A stretch of DNA of 64,000 nt from Caulochytrium protostelioides. Taxonomy: Eukaryota > Chytridiomycota > Caulochytriomycetes > Caulochytriales > Caulochytriaceae. The position numbers were made by a program, and so were the translations under genes. Each line of letters begins with the position of its first letter. Position 1 is the stretch's first letter. The notes under the pieces were generated by a model. It searched no databases, was not told the origin of the DNA, and was given only the letters and a program-made list of their open reading frames with translations. Positions 1 through 10,208 of this stretch are shown piece after piece. The stretch covers positions 62,001 to 126,000 of the forward strand of contig ML014113.1 in NCBI GenBank assembly GCA_003615045.1, given 5' to 3'.

Positions 1-1102
1 GGCCCGCCACCGCCACGCGCAGGGCCCGCGCGGGTGTGGCCACGTGCGAGCACGTCGATCCGCCCCGCCCGCCCGGCCGCCGTCCTTCCTTCCACCGTCG
101 ACCTCCACCTGACCTCCACCGCCATCCACGTGCCCTTTGTTTGGCCTGGCGACGAACCCTGAAACTGCCCTCAACCGCGCCCTGAACGTCGCGGGAGGCG
201 CAACTTCGCTGACGCCTCGGACTCACCCTCACACTCACACTCACGCTCACACTCACGCTCACGCGCGATCCCCTCCCGTCTCGCCGTGTCCCCCCGCGTC
301 GGGCCGCGTACACCCCAACCATCCCTCGCGTCCGCATCCACCGATCTTCCACATCTCTCCCTCCCCCCTTCATCTCTCCATTTCCACCCTTCCCCGCTTT
401 CAGCTTTCCAACGTGGTCGACACCCAACTCGAAACGTGCGCGCACAGACAAAAAATTCACTCGGTTCCGTGGCCCGATTGCATCATTCGCCGTGTTCTCG
501 TGCGCGACCGCATCTTCTGACGTGACGCAAGCTTGCAAGCAAACGGAGGGGATACTCGTGGAGGTGAACACCGCGTCCACACGCGAACGGCGGCTCGTTG
601 GCCAGCACGTGCGGGTCCACGGCCCGGCTGGATCAAAGGCGCGAGACCGGACGGACATCGTCTCGGCACGTCGGGCTTCACACATCGGTCGCGACATTGC
701 GAGTCGTGCCATCGTGACCCACAGCAACGCCGATTCGGACGCGTTCCAGTGACCTGATCCATACCGAGCTTCGCATCAGACATCTCACCCCCGATAGAGA
801 GACGTCCCTGTTCGTGGCTCCAGGCATGGCTATCCCGCATGCATAAGCGGCTGGATTTTTTTGTCTGGATTTTTTTGTTTTGGCTTGTTGAAGAATCCTG
901 TGGATTTGTGCGACACTGTTTCCGTTGGTGCCGTCCTGTTAACGCGCCGGCGTGGGACGCAGCGGTCGGCCCGGCTCTTTTTCTTGGCTTTCGGTCGTTG
1001 CTGCCCTCACTGCGGTCTGGTGGTTGGCCCGCCGCTTGCCCCCTCTTGCGACTCCCGTAGCGACCGGTGGCCACGGCCCTGGTGGACAGCGTTGCGGCCA
1101 TC
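1..1102. other. Upstream region of the HSF-type gene, no gene seen
   Basis: No conserved reading frame was recognised here; the open frames are short and of low complexity. A CA/CT-rich tandem repeat lies at 221-265. Between about 855 and 890 there are two short T runs (T6-T7) in an otherwise mixed sequence, probably promoter or 5' UTR of the gene starting at 1103. The left edge may hold the end of a neighbouring gene, but nothing identifiable is visible. Confidence 0.5.
221..265. repeat. Degenerate ACTCAC/GCTCAC hexamer repeat
   Basis: About seven hexamer units of the form ACTCAC, CCTCAC or GCTCAC follow each other. It is a simple sequence repeat in non-coding DNA. Confidence 0.75.
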
Positions 1103-4100
1103 ATGGTCCAGAAAACGACCTTCATTCAAAAGCTCTATGCGATTCTTTCCGATAGCTCTTTCCAGCACCTGATTCACTGGCATCCGGAGGGCCAGTCTTT
1201 TATCGTCGAGGACCCGGCGGAGTTTGCCCGTCAGGTCCTGCCGAAGGAGTACAAACACGGCAACTTTACGAGCTTTGTCCGCCAGCTCAACTTGTATGGC
1301 TTTCACAAGCTGAACCGGAGCTACCACCGCCATACTCACTCGGCGGGCGGCGCCAGCCATGGCGGCAGCAGCGAGAACGAGAGCTGCGAGTTCCGCCATG
1401 CCAAATTTCTCCGCGAGCGTGTCGAGCTGCTGCCTGAAATCCGGCGCAAGTCGAGCAGCTCCTCCGTCTCGATCGACAAATTCGATCTGGGCGGTCTTAA
1501 CGCGAGTATGAATGCGCAGCACGGCCATGCGCTTCATCACCCGTCGCATCATAGCCACCTGTCGTCCCACCCGCATGCGCATCTGCATGGGCATCCTCAC
1601 ACGCGTCCGCATCCCATGGCCGGTGGGCCGGCTATGACCCATTCACATGCGCATGACGCGTCACCGGGCGGCCACCACCCAATCGGCCATTCCATGTATG
1701 GTCACCCCGGGGTCGGGATGCCCGATCCCCGTCATGCGCATGGCTATGGCGCGACGATGCCGCTCCACCCGCACCCAGGAGCGATGCCGCCGCCCGCCCA
1801 GCAACAGCAGCAACATCAGCAGTCACAGCAACAGCAGCAGTCGCTGTCCCAGGCAAGCCTCGGCATGATGGCGCACCATGGCGGTTCCGAGGATTCACCG
1901 CAGCCGCGGCATCATCACCCGGGCGAGACGCCGCCCATGTACCACCCACCCATGTACCAGCACCCCGGGTATCATCATCACCCATCCTACGGGCCGAGCG
2001 CCTCGAACGCGGCCTGCATGGCCCCTGCGCCTCAGCCCCCGTCACAGCAGCCCGCGCACCTGCCAACAGCATCCTCCTCCATGGCCGATGTGTATTCGGC
2101 GTCCGGTGGATCCTGCCATGGGGTCTATGAGCACCCGCACGCGCAGGGCCACCCGTCACACCACCGACAAAGCCATTCGCATTCGAATTCGCAGTCTCAT
2201 TCGCAGATGCACGGCCGCACGGCCGCCGGGTCGTCGCATACGAGCGGCGCCACCCATCACTTGGTGGGGTATGACGGCCCTGCGGCGCCTCACGGTCCGC
2301 CGCCGCCGCGCAGCGCTCACGACGGCGGCGCGGGCCACGGACCCATCGTCGCCCGGGAAAGCGCGGATCCTGCGTTGCATCCGCTTAGCCGGCACGGCGA
2401 ACTCGCCCCTCACGGGTCGCCGGGACCGTCGCATCCGCTCGCCCATGCGTCCGCTGGAGCTGGCGCGCCGACACCCTCGCATCTGCGGCCCGGCGGCGTG
2501 CCGCGCCACGGCCCCTCGATGTCCGCCTCAGCCGCGTCGTCGTCCTGGAGCCCGACGACGGGATACAAGAGCGCGGGCGGCTTCCCGACCAGCGCGTCCC
2601 AAGGCGAGCTCGACTCGGGCCACCTGCCCCACCCCCTGCACGTCCAAGAGCACAGTAACGGCCGTGGTGGTGGCGGTGGCGGCGCCGTTCCACAATTGAA
2701 ACGTGAACCCTTCGATTATGCCACCTCGCATCCCGCTGCAGTGACGTATGGTGGCGCGCAGTCGGCTCGGTCGGGTTCGTCGTCACAGTCGCACGCCCAG
2801 CAGCAACAGCAGCAGCCATCGCGCCTAGTCGCGTATGGACAGCCGACGTCCGCATCGGTGTCCGCGCCGCCGTCCGCGTCGGATGCGCACTCGGGCCCCC
2901 TCTCGGCCGAGCCGGGCGCTTACCCTCCCCGCCATGCCAGCGTTGGGACAGGCGGGAGCTTCGGAGCCCGCGCTGCTGGCGGCCACGGTCCGTCTCTCGT
3001 GAACGACGGCGCGCACAGCCCGGATCAGCATCCGCGATCGATGGGCCGTCCGTCGGAGGCCTATGATGACATGGAGTCCATCAACGCGGCCGGGACACCG
3101 TCAGGCGCGGGCGCCTGGATGGCGCCCGCGCCATTCCACGTCGATCTGCTGAAGCGGGTGGCATCGCTCGAGCACGCGCATGCGTCGCTGCTCCAGCGGT
3201 TTGAGCGGCTGCAGCAGCAGTTGCTGCAAACGCCCGCCGCATCACATTCCCACGGCTCTTCCGGGCACCGCCTCATCGGCCAACGGGCCACAGCGTCCAT
3301 GGACTCAGCGGGCGCGCTGACGCCCTCCGGCGAGACGACGTCGGCGACGACGACGCACCAGCTAGTCCCGCCCGGCCACGTGTCCCTGCATCGCCCGTCA
3401 AGCAGTGCCGGTTCGGCGGCGTCGATGTCGGGTTCCGGCTCCGGGTCGCTCCCCATGTCCCCGCATCCGGCGCACGGGCGTTACTCGCAGCCGCTGCATC
3501 CGCCGGCGTCAGGCTCCATCTCTTCGTCGGCCTCGTCGCTGCCCGGCATCGCTGGCGGGGATTCGGGGGCCGCGACGGGATCGGCTTCAATGGGCCCACG
3601 GTCATCGGGGCCCTCCGTACACGAGCCGCCGTACCATTTGGAGGGCGCGGACATGCGGTCGAACGACCATGACCCTCAGGGCGGCTACCCGGCCAGCAGC
3701 GGCTTGCACCGGCGCCAGCGGTCCGACCGAGCCCCGGACGCGGCGGGCAGTCGTGATCCCGACACGTGCTTGCCCCCCATCGCATCATTTCCGCCCGCCT
3801 ACCAGCCCCATGGATCGCGTCCATCGGGTGTGAATCCTGACTCGTCGAGCGAGCCTGTCCACTCGCATGGCCGGCCGCTCAACTTCGGCGTAAGCGTCGG
3901 CCACGGCCACAGCGGATATGGCCATGCCGGGCCGTTCAAGCGGCACATCACGTCGATGTCTTACCAGGATATCGACCAAGCGACGCCCTCGTGCCGCACC
4001 GTGCCGCCGTCCAGCGCGCTCGGCCACGCCGGCGGCTCGGGCGCTACGCCGCCGCCGCCGCCGCCGCGGTCCTCCTTGAAGCGGGAAGCGCCCGACGACG

Positions 4101-5095
4101 GTTCGCCAGAGGCGTTGCGGACGATGGAGCGCGACGACGCTTCCACATCGGCCCACGCGTCACCCGACACGGCGTCGCACGCGTCTGCCACCCCTTCGCG
4201 CCCGTCCTGGCGCTATCCGGGGGGCCCCGGCCATGCCGGCCACGCCGCTCAGTCCCACCCGGCTTCCGCTGTGCCGAGCGACACGCCGCAGGACCGCTCC
4301 TCCGTCGACGACGACACGACCGGCAGCGCCGACGCGCTGTCGCGCGTTGCTCTGCCCCACCGCATGGCAAACGGCGGCAGCGGCCGCCACGGCTCAGGCC
4401 CCTCGCCCGCGTCGTCGCCGCACGCACGGCCGCTCCCGTCCGATCCCGTCGCGATGCGCGACCCGTCGCGGGAATCCTTGCACAGCCTGCCCGGCGGCGG
4501 CGCCGATGCGGCGGCGCCGTCGGGTGCGGCCGACGCGGCTTCGGGGGTCGACGCGCCCGCGGTCTCCCCGACGCCCCCGGCGCCTGCGCCGGCGCCGGCG
4601 CCGACCACCGTCGCCCCGGATGCGCCCGTGGCCAAACGCATGGCGTTGGCAGGCGGCGAGGACGAGATGATGAGCGATTCTGGCGATGATGGCCGCCGTA
4701 CCGTGGGTGCTGGTGGCGGCAGCGGCAGTTATGTGGCCGTCGCGGCGCCACCGACCTCGACGATATCGGTGGCCGACACAACCTCGTCCACATCGACGGC
4801 CGCGTCCGCGGGCCCCGAAGCCCCGTCCCGAGTCGACGGCCCGGCGCCCGGGGTCTCAGGCTTGGAGGGTGGGGTGCTGGCGCCGGAAGTGCCCTCATCG
4901 GGGCCTTCGACGGCGGCGGCGGCGACGGGGACGGCATCAGCGCTCCGTCCCCCGCACACCGGCACGAGCCACGGGATGGACGAGCACGCCGGCCTGTCAC
5001 GACCGTATCCCGAGATGGCGTGGCCGTCGTCGTCGGCGCCGACATGCGATGCCCCCCCGTCAACGGCGTTGACGGCCGCGCCATCGGCGATCTGA
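1103..5095 (+). CDS. HSF-type DNA-binding domain transcription factor
   Basis: A 1330-residue nuclear transcription factor is predicted. Residues about 5-116 form a complete heat-shock-factor DNA-binding domain. It starts FIQKLYAIL, the recognition helix carries SFVRQLNLYGFHKL (57-70), and the closing segment FRHAKFLRERVELLPEIRRK (97-116) is typical of the family. The wing loop holds an extra His/Gly/Ser-rich stretch of about 20 residues. The rest is His-, Ser-, Pro- and Gln-rich, with a polyglutamine patch near 232-250 and one short leucine heptad region near 678-709 that could trimerise the protein. The family includes Hsf1, Sfl1 and Skn7; no receiver domain is present, so Skn7 is excluded, and HSF1 versus Sfl1 type cannot be decided. 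The first in-frame ATG, at 1103 in the context gcggccatcATGg, is the chosen start. No intron is needed. Confidence 0.88.
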   Translation: MVQKTTFIQKLYAILSDSSFQHLIHWHPEGQSFIVEDPAEFARQVLPKEYKHGNFTSFVRQLNLYGFHKLNRSYHRHTHSAGGASHGGSSENESCEFRHAKFLRERVELLPEIRRKSSSSSVSIDKFDLGGLNASMNAQHGHALHHPSHHSHLSSHPHAHLHGHPHTRPHPMAGGPAMTHSHAHDASPGGHHPIGHSMYGHPGVGMPDPRHAHGYGATMPLHPHPGAMPPPAQQQQQHQQSQQQQQSLSQASLGMMAHHGGSEDSPQPRHHHPGETPPMYHPPMYQHPGYHHHPSYGPSASNAACMAPAPQPPSQQPAHLPTASSSMADVYSASGGSCHGVYEHPHAQGHPSHHRQSHSHSNSQSHSQMHGRTAAGSSHTSGATHHLVGYDGPAAPHGPPPPRSAHDGGAGHGPIVARESADPALHPLSRHGELAPHGSPGPSHPLAHASAGAGAPTPSHLRPGGVPRHGPSMSASAASSSWSPTTGYKSAGGFPTSASQGELDSGHLPHPLHVQEHSNGRGGGGGGAVPQLKREPFDYATSHPAAVTYGGAQSARSGSSSQSHAQQQQQQPSRLVAYGQPTSASVSAPPSASDAHSGPLSAEPGAYPPRHASVGTGGSFGARAAGGHGPSLVNDGAHSPDQHPRSMGRPSEAYDDMESINAAGTPSGAGAWMAPAPFHVDLLKRVASLEHAHASLLQRFERLQQQLLQTPAASHSHGSSGHRLIGQRATASMDSAGALTPSGETTSATTTHQLVPPGHVSLHRPSSSAGSAASMSGSGSGSLPMSPHPAHGRYSQPLHPPASGSISSSASSLPGIAGGDSGAATGSASMGPRSSGPSVHEPPYHLEGADMRSNDHDPQGGYPASSGLHRRQRSDRAPDAAGSRDPDTCLPPIASFPPAYQPHGSRPSGVNPDSSSEPVHSHGRPLNFGVSVGHGHSGYGHAGPFKRHITSMSYQDIDQATPSCRTVPPSSALGHAGGSGATPPPPPPRSSLKREAPDDGSPEALRTMERDDASTSAHASPDTASHASATPSRPSWRYPGGPGHAGHAAQSHPASAVPSDTPQDRSSVDDDTTGSADALSRVALPHRMANGGSGRHGSGPSPASSPHARPLPSDPVAMRDPSRESLHSLPGGGADAAAPSGAADAASGVDAPAVSPTPPAPAPAPAPTTVAPDAPVAKRMALAGGEDEMMSDSGDDGRRTVGAGGGSGSYVAVAAPPTSTISVADTTSSTSTAASAGPEAPSRVDGPAPGVSGLEGGVLAPEVPSSGPSTAAAATGTASALRPPHTGTSHGMDEHAGLSRPYPEMAWPSSSAPTCDAPPSTALTAAPSAI

Positions 5096-6238
5096 TTCCT
5101 GTTGCCCCCTTGATTCGGCAACCTGATTCGTGACGGCTCGACCGTTGTGGTCCGTGAATCAGATGGCGTGCATGGGCGCGTCCTGTCCTACCGCTTATGG
5201 GCCCTGACCGGCCTTTTCTCTTTTTTAATGTAATCTGCCGGTCGTCTCACTGGGCGCCGCGCAACGAAGAAGACATGGTGTTGCCACCCGCGTCCACCCG
5301 ACGTGGGAGGGCCGCTCTTGGGATGCAATCACGCGCCAAACGACGCTCGCGATCTGGTTGGACCCCCGTGGCGTTTCATCCAACCCGAATTTTAACCGGC
5401 GGCAGCGGTTTTGACTCAGGGCCTGACAGTATCAATGGCGATCTGTGCCGCCTTAAGCGGTGTTTGTGGGCCAAGAGGGGGTTATGTCTCCCGCCTGGCT
5501 GGCGATTTGGCGCTGGTCAGCCAAATATGCAGCTCGAGGTTCCTCCCCCCCTCTTTTTTTTTTTCTTATTCTGGGGTCCTTGCTGAGGTCGATGCTGGAA
5601 TTCTCCCCCAATCTCCGACAGCTGCAATTCACGGATGGGCCCCGTGCCGGCCCGCCCGCCGGCCTTCGGTGCCCCGCAATTCGAGGCCCGATGCCGTGGC
5701 GCCCCCGCACAGGCCACGCCGGCTCGTGCGCGGACCGTCCGAGTGTGCGTAGCCCTCCACGTATAAAGCCGACTCGGCGTCGCGATATAGTGACACGGTC
5801 CCAGACGGCTGCCGATGCGCAACGATCACGTGCCTCGTCGTCAACCATGAAGGATCGGCTCCTTGCTCTGGTCGTGACGGGCCACCCACTGCAAGCTTGA
5901 CTGTGGCCCTCGTCTTCGGCCGCACGGAAAGCCTGTTGTCCGGAGCATCCGTCTCCGTATCATACCAGCCGTTGCACAGACCAAATCATCCTATCACTAT
6001 CCTTATCGCTATCGATATCGCACCTCACATCACCTTGTTTGGTTAACCTTGGTCATCCTTATCGGACTCCAATAAATCTGTTACTGTCGGACTTTTCCTT
6101 TGTAATCGCGGACGATTCCATTTGCCCTCTCGGTCTCGTGTGCGGAGTAGACTGAGCGCCGACACAGCCCGCGGCTCGGCCTCCTGCAGTGCCACCCTTC
6201 TCCGCCCTTCGTTGACTTCCACACACATCGCCGCCAAT
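5096..6238. other. Intergenic region between HSF-type gene and RCL1
   Basis: No gene was recognised in about 1.1 kb. A run of 11 T lies at 5554-5564. The last 250 bases before the RCL1 start are less GC-rich and contain TATC-rich sequence (5985-6020), consistent with promoter and 5' UTR. No tRNA-like T-arm was found. Confidence 0.5.
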
Positions 6239-7498
6239 ATGCCAGGAACGCTTCCTTTGCGCTTCACCGGGCACCGGTTCTTCCGGCAACGCTTGGTGCT
6301 GGCGACACTCTCGGGCCGCGCCATCATTATCGAAGGCATGCACGTGGAAGATATTCAGGAACCGGGTCTGCGCGACTATGAGGTGTCCTTCTTGCGGTTG
6401 CTGGAGCGCTGCACCCACGGCTCTGAGGTGCAGGTCGATCATACCGGCACCCGTGTGAGCTACCGCCCGGGCCTGCTCGTCGGCGGCTTCATCGAGCATG
6501 CATGCCCGACATCACGTGCCATCGGCTACTTCCTGGAGTTCCTTATTGCGCTCGCGCCGTTCGGCAAAAAACCGATGCATGTGAAGCTGACGGGAATCAC
6601 GAACGACAACGTGGACCCGACGGTCGACACCCTTCGCGCCGTGATCCTGCCCCAGATGCAGTGGTTCGGCGTCGAGGACGACCTCGAGCTCAAGATCCTT
6701 AAGCGCGGTGCGGCGCCCTTGGGCGGCGGCGAAGTCCGCTTTGTCTGCCCGATCCTCAAGAAGGTCTCGACGCTGCAGATGGCTGAGGTCGGCAAGATTA
6801 AGAAGATCCGCGGCATTGCGTACGCCGCACGGATCAGCCCGCACATGGCGAACCGCGTGGCCGACGCGGCCCGCGGCCTGCTGACCCGCTTCCTGCCGGA
6901 CGTGTACGTCTACACCGACGTCTACAAGGGCGCTGACGCCGGGCTCTCCCCCGGCTACGGCCTGACCCTCATCTGCGAAACGCAGACCGGCGCCCTCATC
7001 TCGGCCGAATGCGCGTATCAGCCAAGGAGCTACATCAGTCACGGCGATGCGCCGCATTCACATGATACCATGCCGACGGCGGCTGATGCGTCCGGCAAAA
7101 AGAAGGCGCTCTCTGCGTCTAAATTGGGTCACACCGAGACCACCGACGCTAAGGGCGTGATGCGGACTGTGGAGACGACGCTGGAGCAGGACTATACGTT
7201 CCCGACACCAGAAGACCTGGGTGTCCGTGCCGCACGGCTGCTGCTGCGCGAAATTCAAATGGGCGGCGCCGTCGCCACCTCGTCACAATGGCTTGTGCTG
7301 CTGATGATGGCATTAGGTCCCGAAGACGTCAGCACGATTCGATTAGGCATGTTGAGTAACTTCACCATGCAGTTCCTGCGTGACCTGCGCACGTTCATGA
7401 ACGTCACCTTCAAGTTCACCAATACTGGCAAGAACGGCGGCGTTCAGGCATCCTGTTTTGGTACCGGTTTTGCAAACATTAGTCGTCGTGCTGCATAA
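6239..7498 (+). CDS. RCL1: RNA 3'-terminal phosphate cyclase-like protein Rcl1
   Basis: This 419-residue protein matches the Rcl1 branch of the RNA cyclase fold along its whole length. Family motifs seen include the N-terminal FTGHRFFRQRLVLATLSGR, GGEVRFVCP, the IAYAARISP strand and the C-terminal CFGTGFANISR. In known eukaryotes Rcl1 lacks cyclase activity and works with the GTPase Bms1 in the small-subunit processome in the nucleolus, where it is needed for 18S rRNA cleavage. The usual length is about 370 residues; the excess is a roughly 55-residue Lys/His/Thr-rich insert after AECAYQPRSY. The chosen ATG lies in ccaatATGcc and gives the normal family start; a longer reading frame upstream has no homology. 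It is a single exon, convergent with the kinase gene 195 bases downstream. Confidence 0.95.
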   Translation: MPGTLPLRFTGHRFFRQRLVLATLSGRAIIIEGMHVEDIQEPGLRDYEVSFLRLLERCTHGSEVQVDHTGTRVSYRPGLLVGGFIEHACPTSRAIGYFLEFLIALAPFGKKPMHVKLTGITNDNVDPTVDTLRAVILPQMQWFGVEDDLELKILKRGAAPLGGGEVRFVCPILKKVSTLQMAEVGKIKKIRGIAYAARISPHMANRVADAARGLLTRFLPDVYVYTDVYKGADAGLSPGYGLTLICETQTGALISAECAYQPRSYISHGDAPHSHDTMPTAADASGKKKALSASKLGHTETTDAKGVMRTVETTLEQDYTFPTPEDLGVRAARLLLREIQMGGAVATSSQWLVLLMMALGPEDVSTIRLGMLSNFTMQFLRDLRTFMNVTFKFTNTGKNGGVQASCFGTGFANISRRAA

Positions 7499-7530
7499 AA
7501 GAGCCGATTGGGATTGGGATGACCGTCTGA

Positions 7531-7536
7531 AATAAA
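7531..7536 (+). terminator. AATAAA polyadenylation signal of RCL1
   Basis: A canonical AATAAA hexamer lies 32 bases after the RCL1 stop codon and is followed by a T-rich stretch. Position and context suit 3' end formation for this gene. Confidence 0.6.
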
Positions 7537-7693
7537 AACCGCATTGTTTTTTTATAATTTTATGCAAACACAACGATAGATGGCGCCAGGGTGGCGGCTG
7601 ATAGGGCTTTGTTGTGAATGGCAGGGTATGGCTGGTGGTGGTGGGGGTGGGGTGGGTGGGGTGGAGGGAACGAAACCGCGAGTGGCGCGCTCC

Positions 7694-9700
7694 TCAGACA
7701 TCGAACCCGTTGAACACGTTGCCGAAAGGATCGGCCGAGGGATTGCGGGGCGGCGAGCATCGCAGGGTCACCACGTCCTGGCGGAACTCATCGGCCTTCT
7801 GGCCGGTCTCGTGGGCCGAGTCGTGCTCCATCGAGATGGGCGGCGGCACCGTCGGGATGTGTGGGGGGGTCATTCCGCGCGCCTCGACGACGTGCCAGTC
7901 GAGTGCATTGAGCCAGGGCCCCTTCTTGATGGCCGCACCGTCGCCGCGGTAGCCGAGGCGCTGGTGTGGGTTGAGCTGCAGCAGGCCCGAGATGAGCAGC
8001 CGAGGCTCGGGCCCGATGCGCGGGTGCCAGTTGATGTGGCCGTCGCGGATCTTGTGGTAAATCTTGTCAGACGAATCGTCCTCGAACGGCGTTTTTCCCG
8101 AGATCAGCTCGAAGATGAGAACACCGAAACTCCACCAGTCCACGGACTTGTCGTACGGCACGGAGCGAATCATCTCCGGGGCTATGTAGTCGGGCGTGCC
8201 GCAGAACGAAGCCGTCGTATCGTGGATGACTTTAGCGAACCCAAAGTCTGCGAGCTTGATGTGGCCCGTGGTATCCAGCAGGATGTTCTCGGGCTTCAGG
8301 TCGCGGTAGATGATGCCCATTGAATGCAGGTACTCGATCGCGAGCAAAGTCTCTGCCGCGTAGAAGCGCGCCACGCGCTCTTCAAAGAACTTCATCTGGC
8401 GCAGGAAGGTAAAGAGGTCGCCGCCGGCGACATACTCCAGGATCATAAAGAGATGCGTGGCATTCTGAAAGGTCTGGAACATCTCCACAATAAAGGGGTG
8501 TCGGACCTGCGACAGCACGCGTTTCTCGTTGATGATCTGGTGCTCCTGCTTAACGCGGACGAGCTCAGCTTTGCGCAAGCATTTGAGGGCCCAGTACCGC
8601 CCTGTCGAGCTTTTGAAGCGGACGAGATAGACGGTGGCGAACCCGCCCTTGCCGATACGCCGTATCAGATGAAAGTCATCGAGCGTGTGTGGGCGATTCC
8701 AGACCTGTGGGCCGATATCATACGCAGAGACGCTGCCGATGGGCAGCATCAGCGAGCTCGTTGCCAACGAGCCCAGCGTGCCTGCGCCACTGCCGATCTT
8801 ACTCACGTTCGTCGACCCATAGTTGGTATTCACGACGGTGGCCGAGGCGTTGGCGCCATGCTTCTCGTCACGCTCGCGCTGCGACGCTAGACGGCTGGCG
8901 TTGGGCGTCTGCGGCGCATTGTTGAAGCCGCCAAAGCGGTGGATGTTGTGCGCTGAGGCTGAGCCGGGCATGTGTTTCTGGAGTGTCCGCGAGAACCCCG
9001 ACTTCACGCCTGAAAGTGCGTTGCTCGAGGACGAAATGGACGAGTTCAGCAAGACGTCGTCGTAGGGGTGGCGCGTGGGCGGACGGGGCCCGCTGGCCTC
9101 GTTGGGGGTGTGCCCAGCAGGGGACGCATGGCGCGAGGTGCCCGGAGCCGCGGTCGTGCCCCCGAACAGGGGTCCCGTCGATGCGCCGATCATCGTCTCG
9201 ACAACCAAGCTTCCCGGGGCTAGATCCGCGGTGGATTGCGATGCAGCAGCGGTCACGGTCGCTTCAAACCCTGGTCGGTTTAGGCTGTTCTGGACACTAG
9301 ACGACGGTGTGATAAAGGTATGCTGGGACGCGCTGTCGTGGCGGCTGGAGGCTGCGGCGGCGAGGGACGAGGCTGGGACAACGTCGATGTGGCGGTTGCT
9401 GGCGACGCTCGAGCCAAGCGGCGAGCTGGCGCTGGACTGCTTAGAAAAGGGCAAGCGCCGTGGGACGAAGCGCGATCCCGCGAATTTGGACTCGTGCTGA
9501 CCGGTGGCTGTCGCCGTGGCCGTGGTGCTGCTGCTGAATGAAGAGGTTGCTTTCTTTAGCGAAGATTTAAGGAACGTGCTGGGTGTCGGATCAGCATCTA
9601 AGAAATGGGCCTGGGCGTCGGCGGCTGCGTGACTTGTACTGAGATTGGGAATCGAGTGGGGATTCGTAGAGCCGAACGGATTATGGAGATCGCCACGCAT
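7694..9700 (-). CDS. cAMP-dependent protein kinase catalytic subunit (PKA-type AGC kinase)
   Basis: This 668-residue serine/threonine kinase has its catalytic domain at about 342-600. The glycine loop is IGKGGFATVYL (I349), the ATP lysine sits in WALKCLRK, the catalytic loop is YRDLKPENILL, and the metal-binding DFG is in LADFGFAK. The activation segment reads TTASFCGTPDYIAPEM, the PKA pattern but with Ser where PKA usually has the phosphorylated Thr. The AGC C-tail is present and ends close to the C-terminus in FGNVFNGFDV, resembling the PKA hydrophobic FxxF motif. About 340 Ser/Ala-rich residues precede the domain; such extensions occur in fungal PKA. The first true ATG on this strand is at 9700; an upstream in-frame TTG was ignored. 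PKA is the main effector of cAMP signalling. Another AGC kinase is possible but less likely. Confidence 0.9.
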   Translation of the reverse strand: MRGDLHNPFGSTNPHSIPNLSTSHAAADAQAHFLDADPTPSTFLKSSLKKATSSFSSSTTATATATGQHESKFAGSRFVPRRLPFSKQSSASSPLGSSVASNRHIDVVPASSLAAAASSRHDSASQHTFITPSSSVQNSLNRPGFEATVTAAASQSTADLAPGSLVVETMIGASTGPLFGGTTAAPGTSRHASPAGHTPNEASGPRPPTRHPYDDVLLNSSISSSSNALSGVKSGFSRTLQKHMPGSASAHNIHRFGGFNNAPQTPNASRLASQRERDEKHGANASATVVNTNYGSTNVSKIGSGAGTLGSLATSSLMLPIGSVSAYDIGPQVWNRPHTLDDFHLIRRIGKGGFATVYLVRFKSSTGRYWALKCLRKAELVRVKQEHQIINEKRVLSQVRHPFIVEMFQTFQNATHLFMILEYVAGGDLFTFLRQMKFFEERVARFYAAETLLAIEYLHSMGIIYRDLKPENILLDTTGHIKLADFGFAKVIHDTTASFCGTPDYIAPEMIRSVPYDKSVDWWSFGVLIFELISGKTPFEDDSSDKIYHKIRDGHINWHPRIGPEPRLLISGLLQLNPHQRLGYRGDGAAIKKGPWLNALDWHVVEARGMTPPHIPTVPPPISMEHDSAHETGQKADEFRQDVVTLRCSPPRNPSADPFGNVFNGFDV

Positions 9701-10208
9701 TGTGAGAAGGCTGCCCAAGGCGAGGATTGAAGAAGAGCAGGTCAGGGTCTCTCAGGTGGGCACAGCCGAGCACACATGTGGAAGATCAGCAGTACCACGA
9801 TGATATTCCCCACATGTTCACGGATCGAGCGAAGGAGCGGACAGCAATGACAGGGGTGGTGATCGCACGTGTTGAGGAGCCACCCTTGTCCAACGATCAG
9901 CGATGTGTAGCCTTCTCTGTAGGTGTGGGTCGAAGAAAAAGAGAAAGATAAGGATCGGCAAAACGGTGCAGTCAGCACATGAGTCAAGCAGGAACTCCGG
10001 AGGAATGCTCTTCTCATGAGTCCTTCCGATGAGGGGACGTTGTGATGGGACGCCGACAGCAGTTGCTGGGTGGCCTCCGTACTGGCCGGTGCACCCGTTA
10101 TCTCATGAAAACGACAGCGACGGCGTCTTTCCTCGCGAAAAGGGAGTCCGCCGTAGGCTCTAACGTGTGGTGGCGGGAGCCAGTGTGGGCGCGGAATGTC
10201 TTGGGGAA

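Noticed and set aside
137-520. 127-codon frame with Thr-His repeats
   Set aside because: The repeats are only the translation of the CA/CT microsatellite at 221-265.
1067-1102. Longer N-terminus of the HSF-type protein from a GTG codon
   Set aside because: This is a eukaryotic gene; the first in-frame ATG is at 1103 and the conserved domain begins right after it. The same reasoning moved the starts of the kinase, LysM, zinc-finger, Sec7 and acyltransferase genes to ATG codons.
9990-10032. Heat-shock-element-like GAA/TTC cluster upstream of the kinase
   Set aside because: The GAA and TTC units do not keep the 5-bp spacing required for HSF binding.
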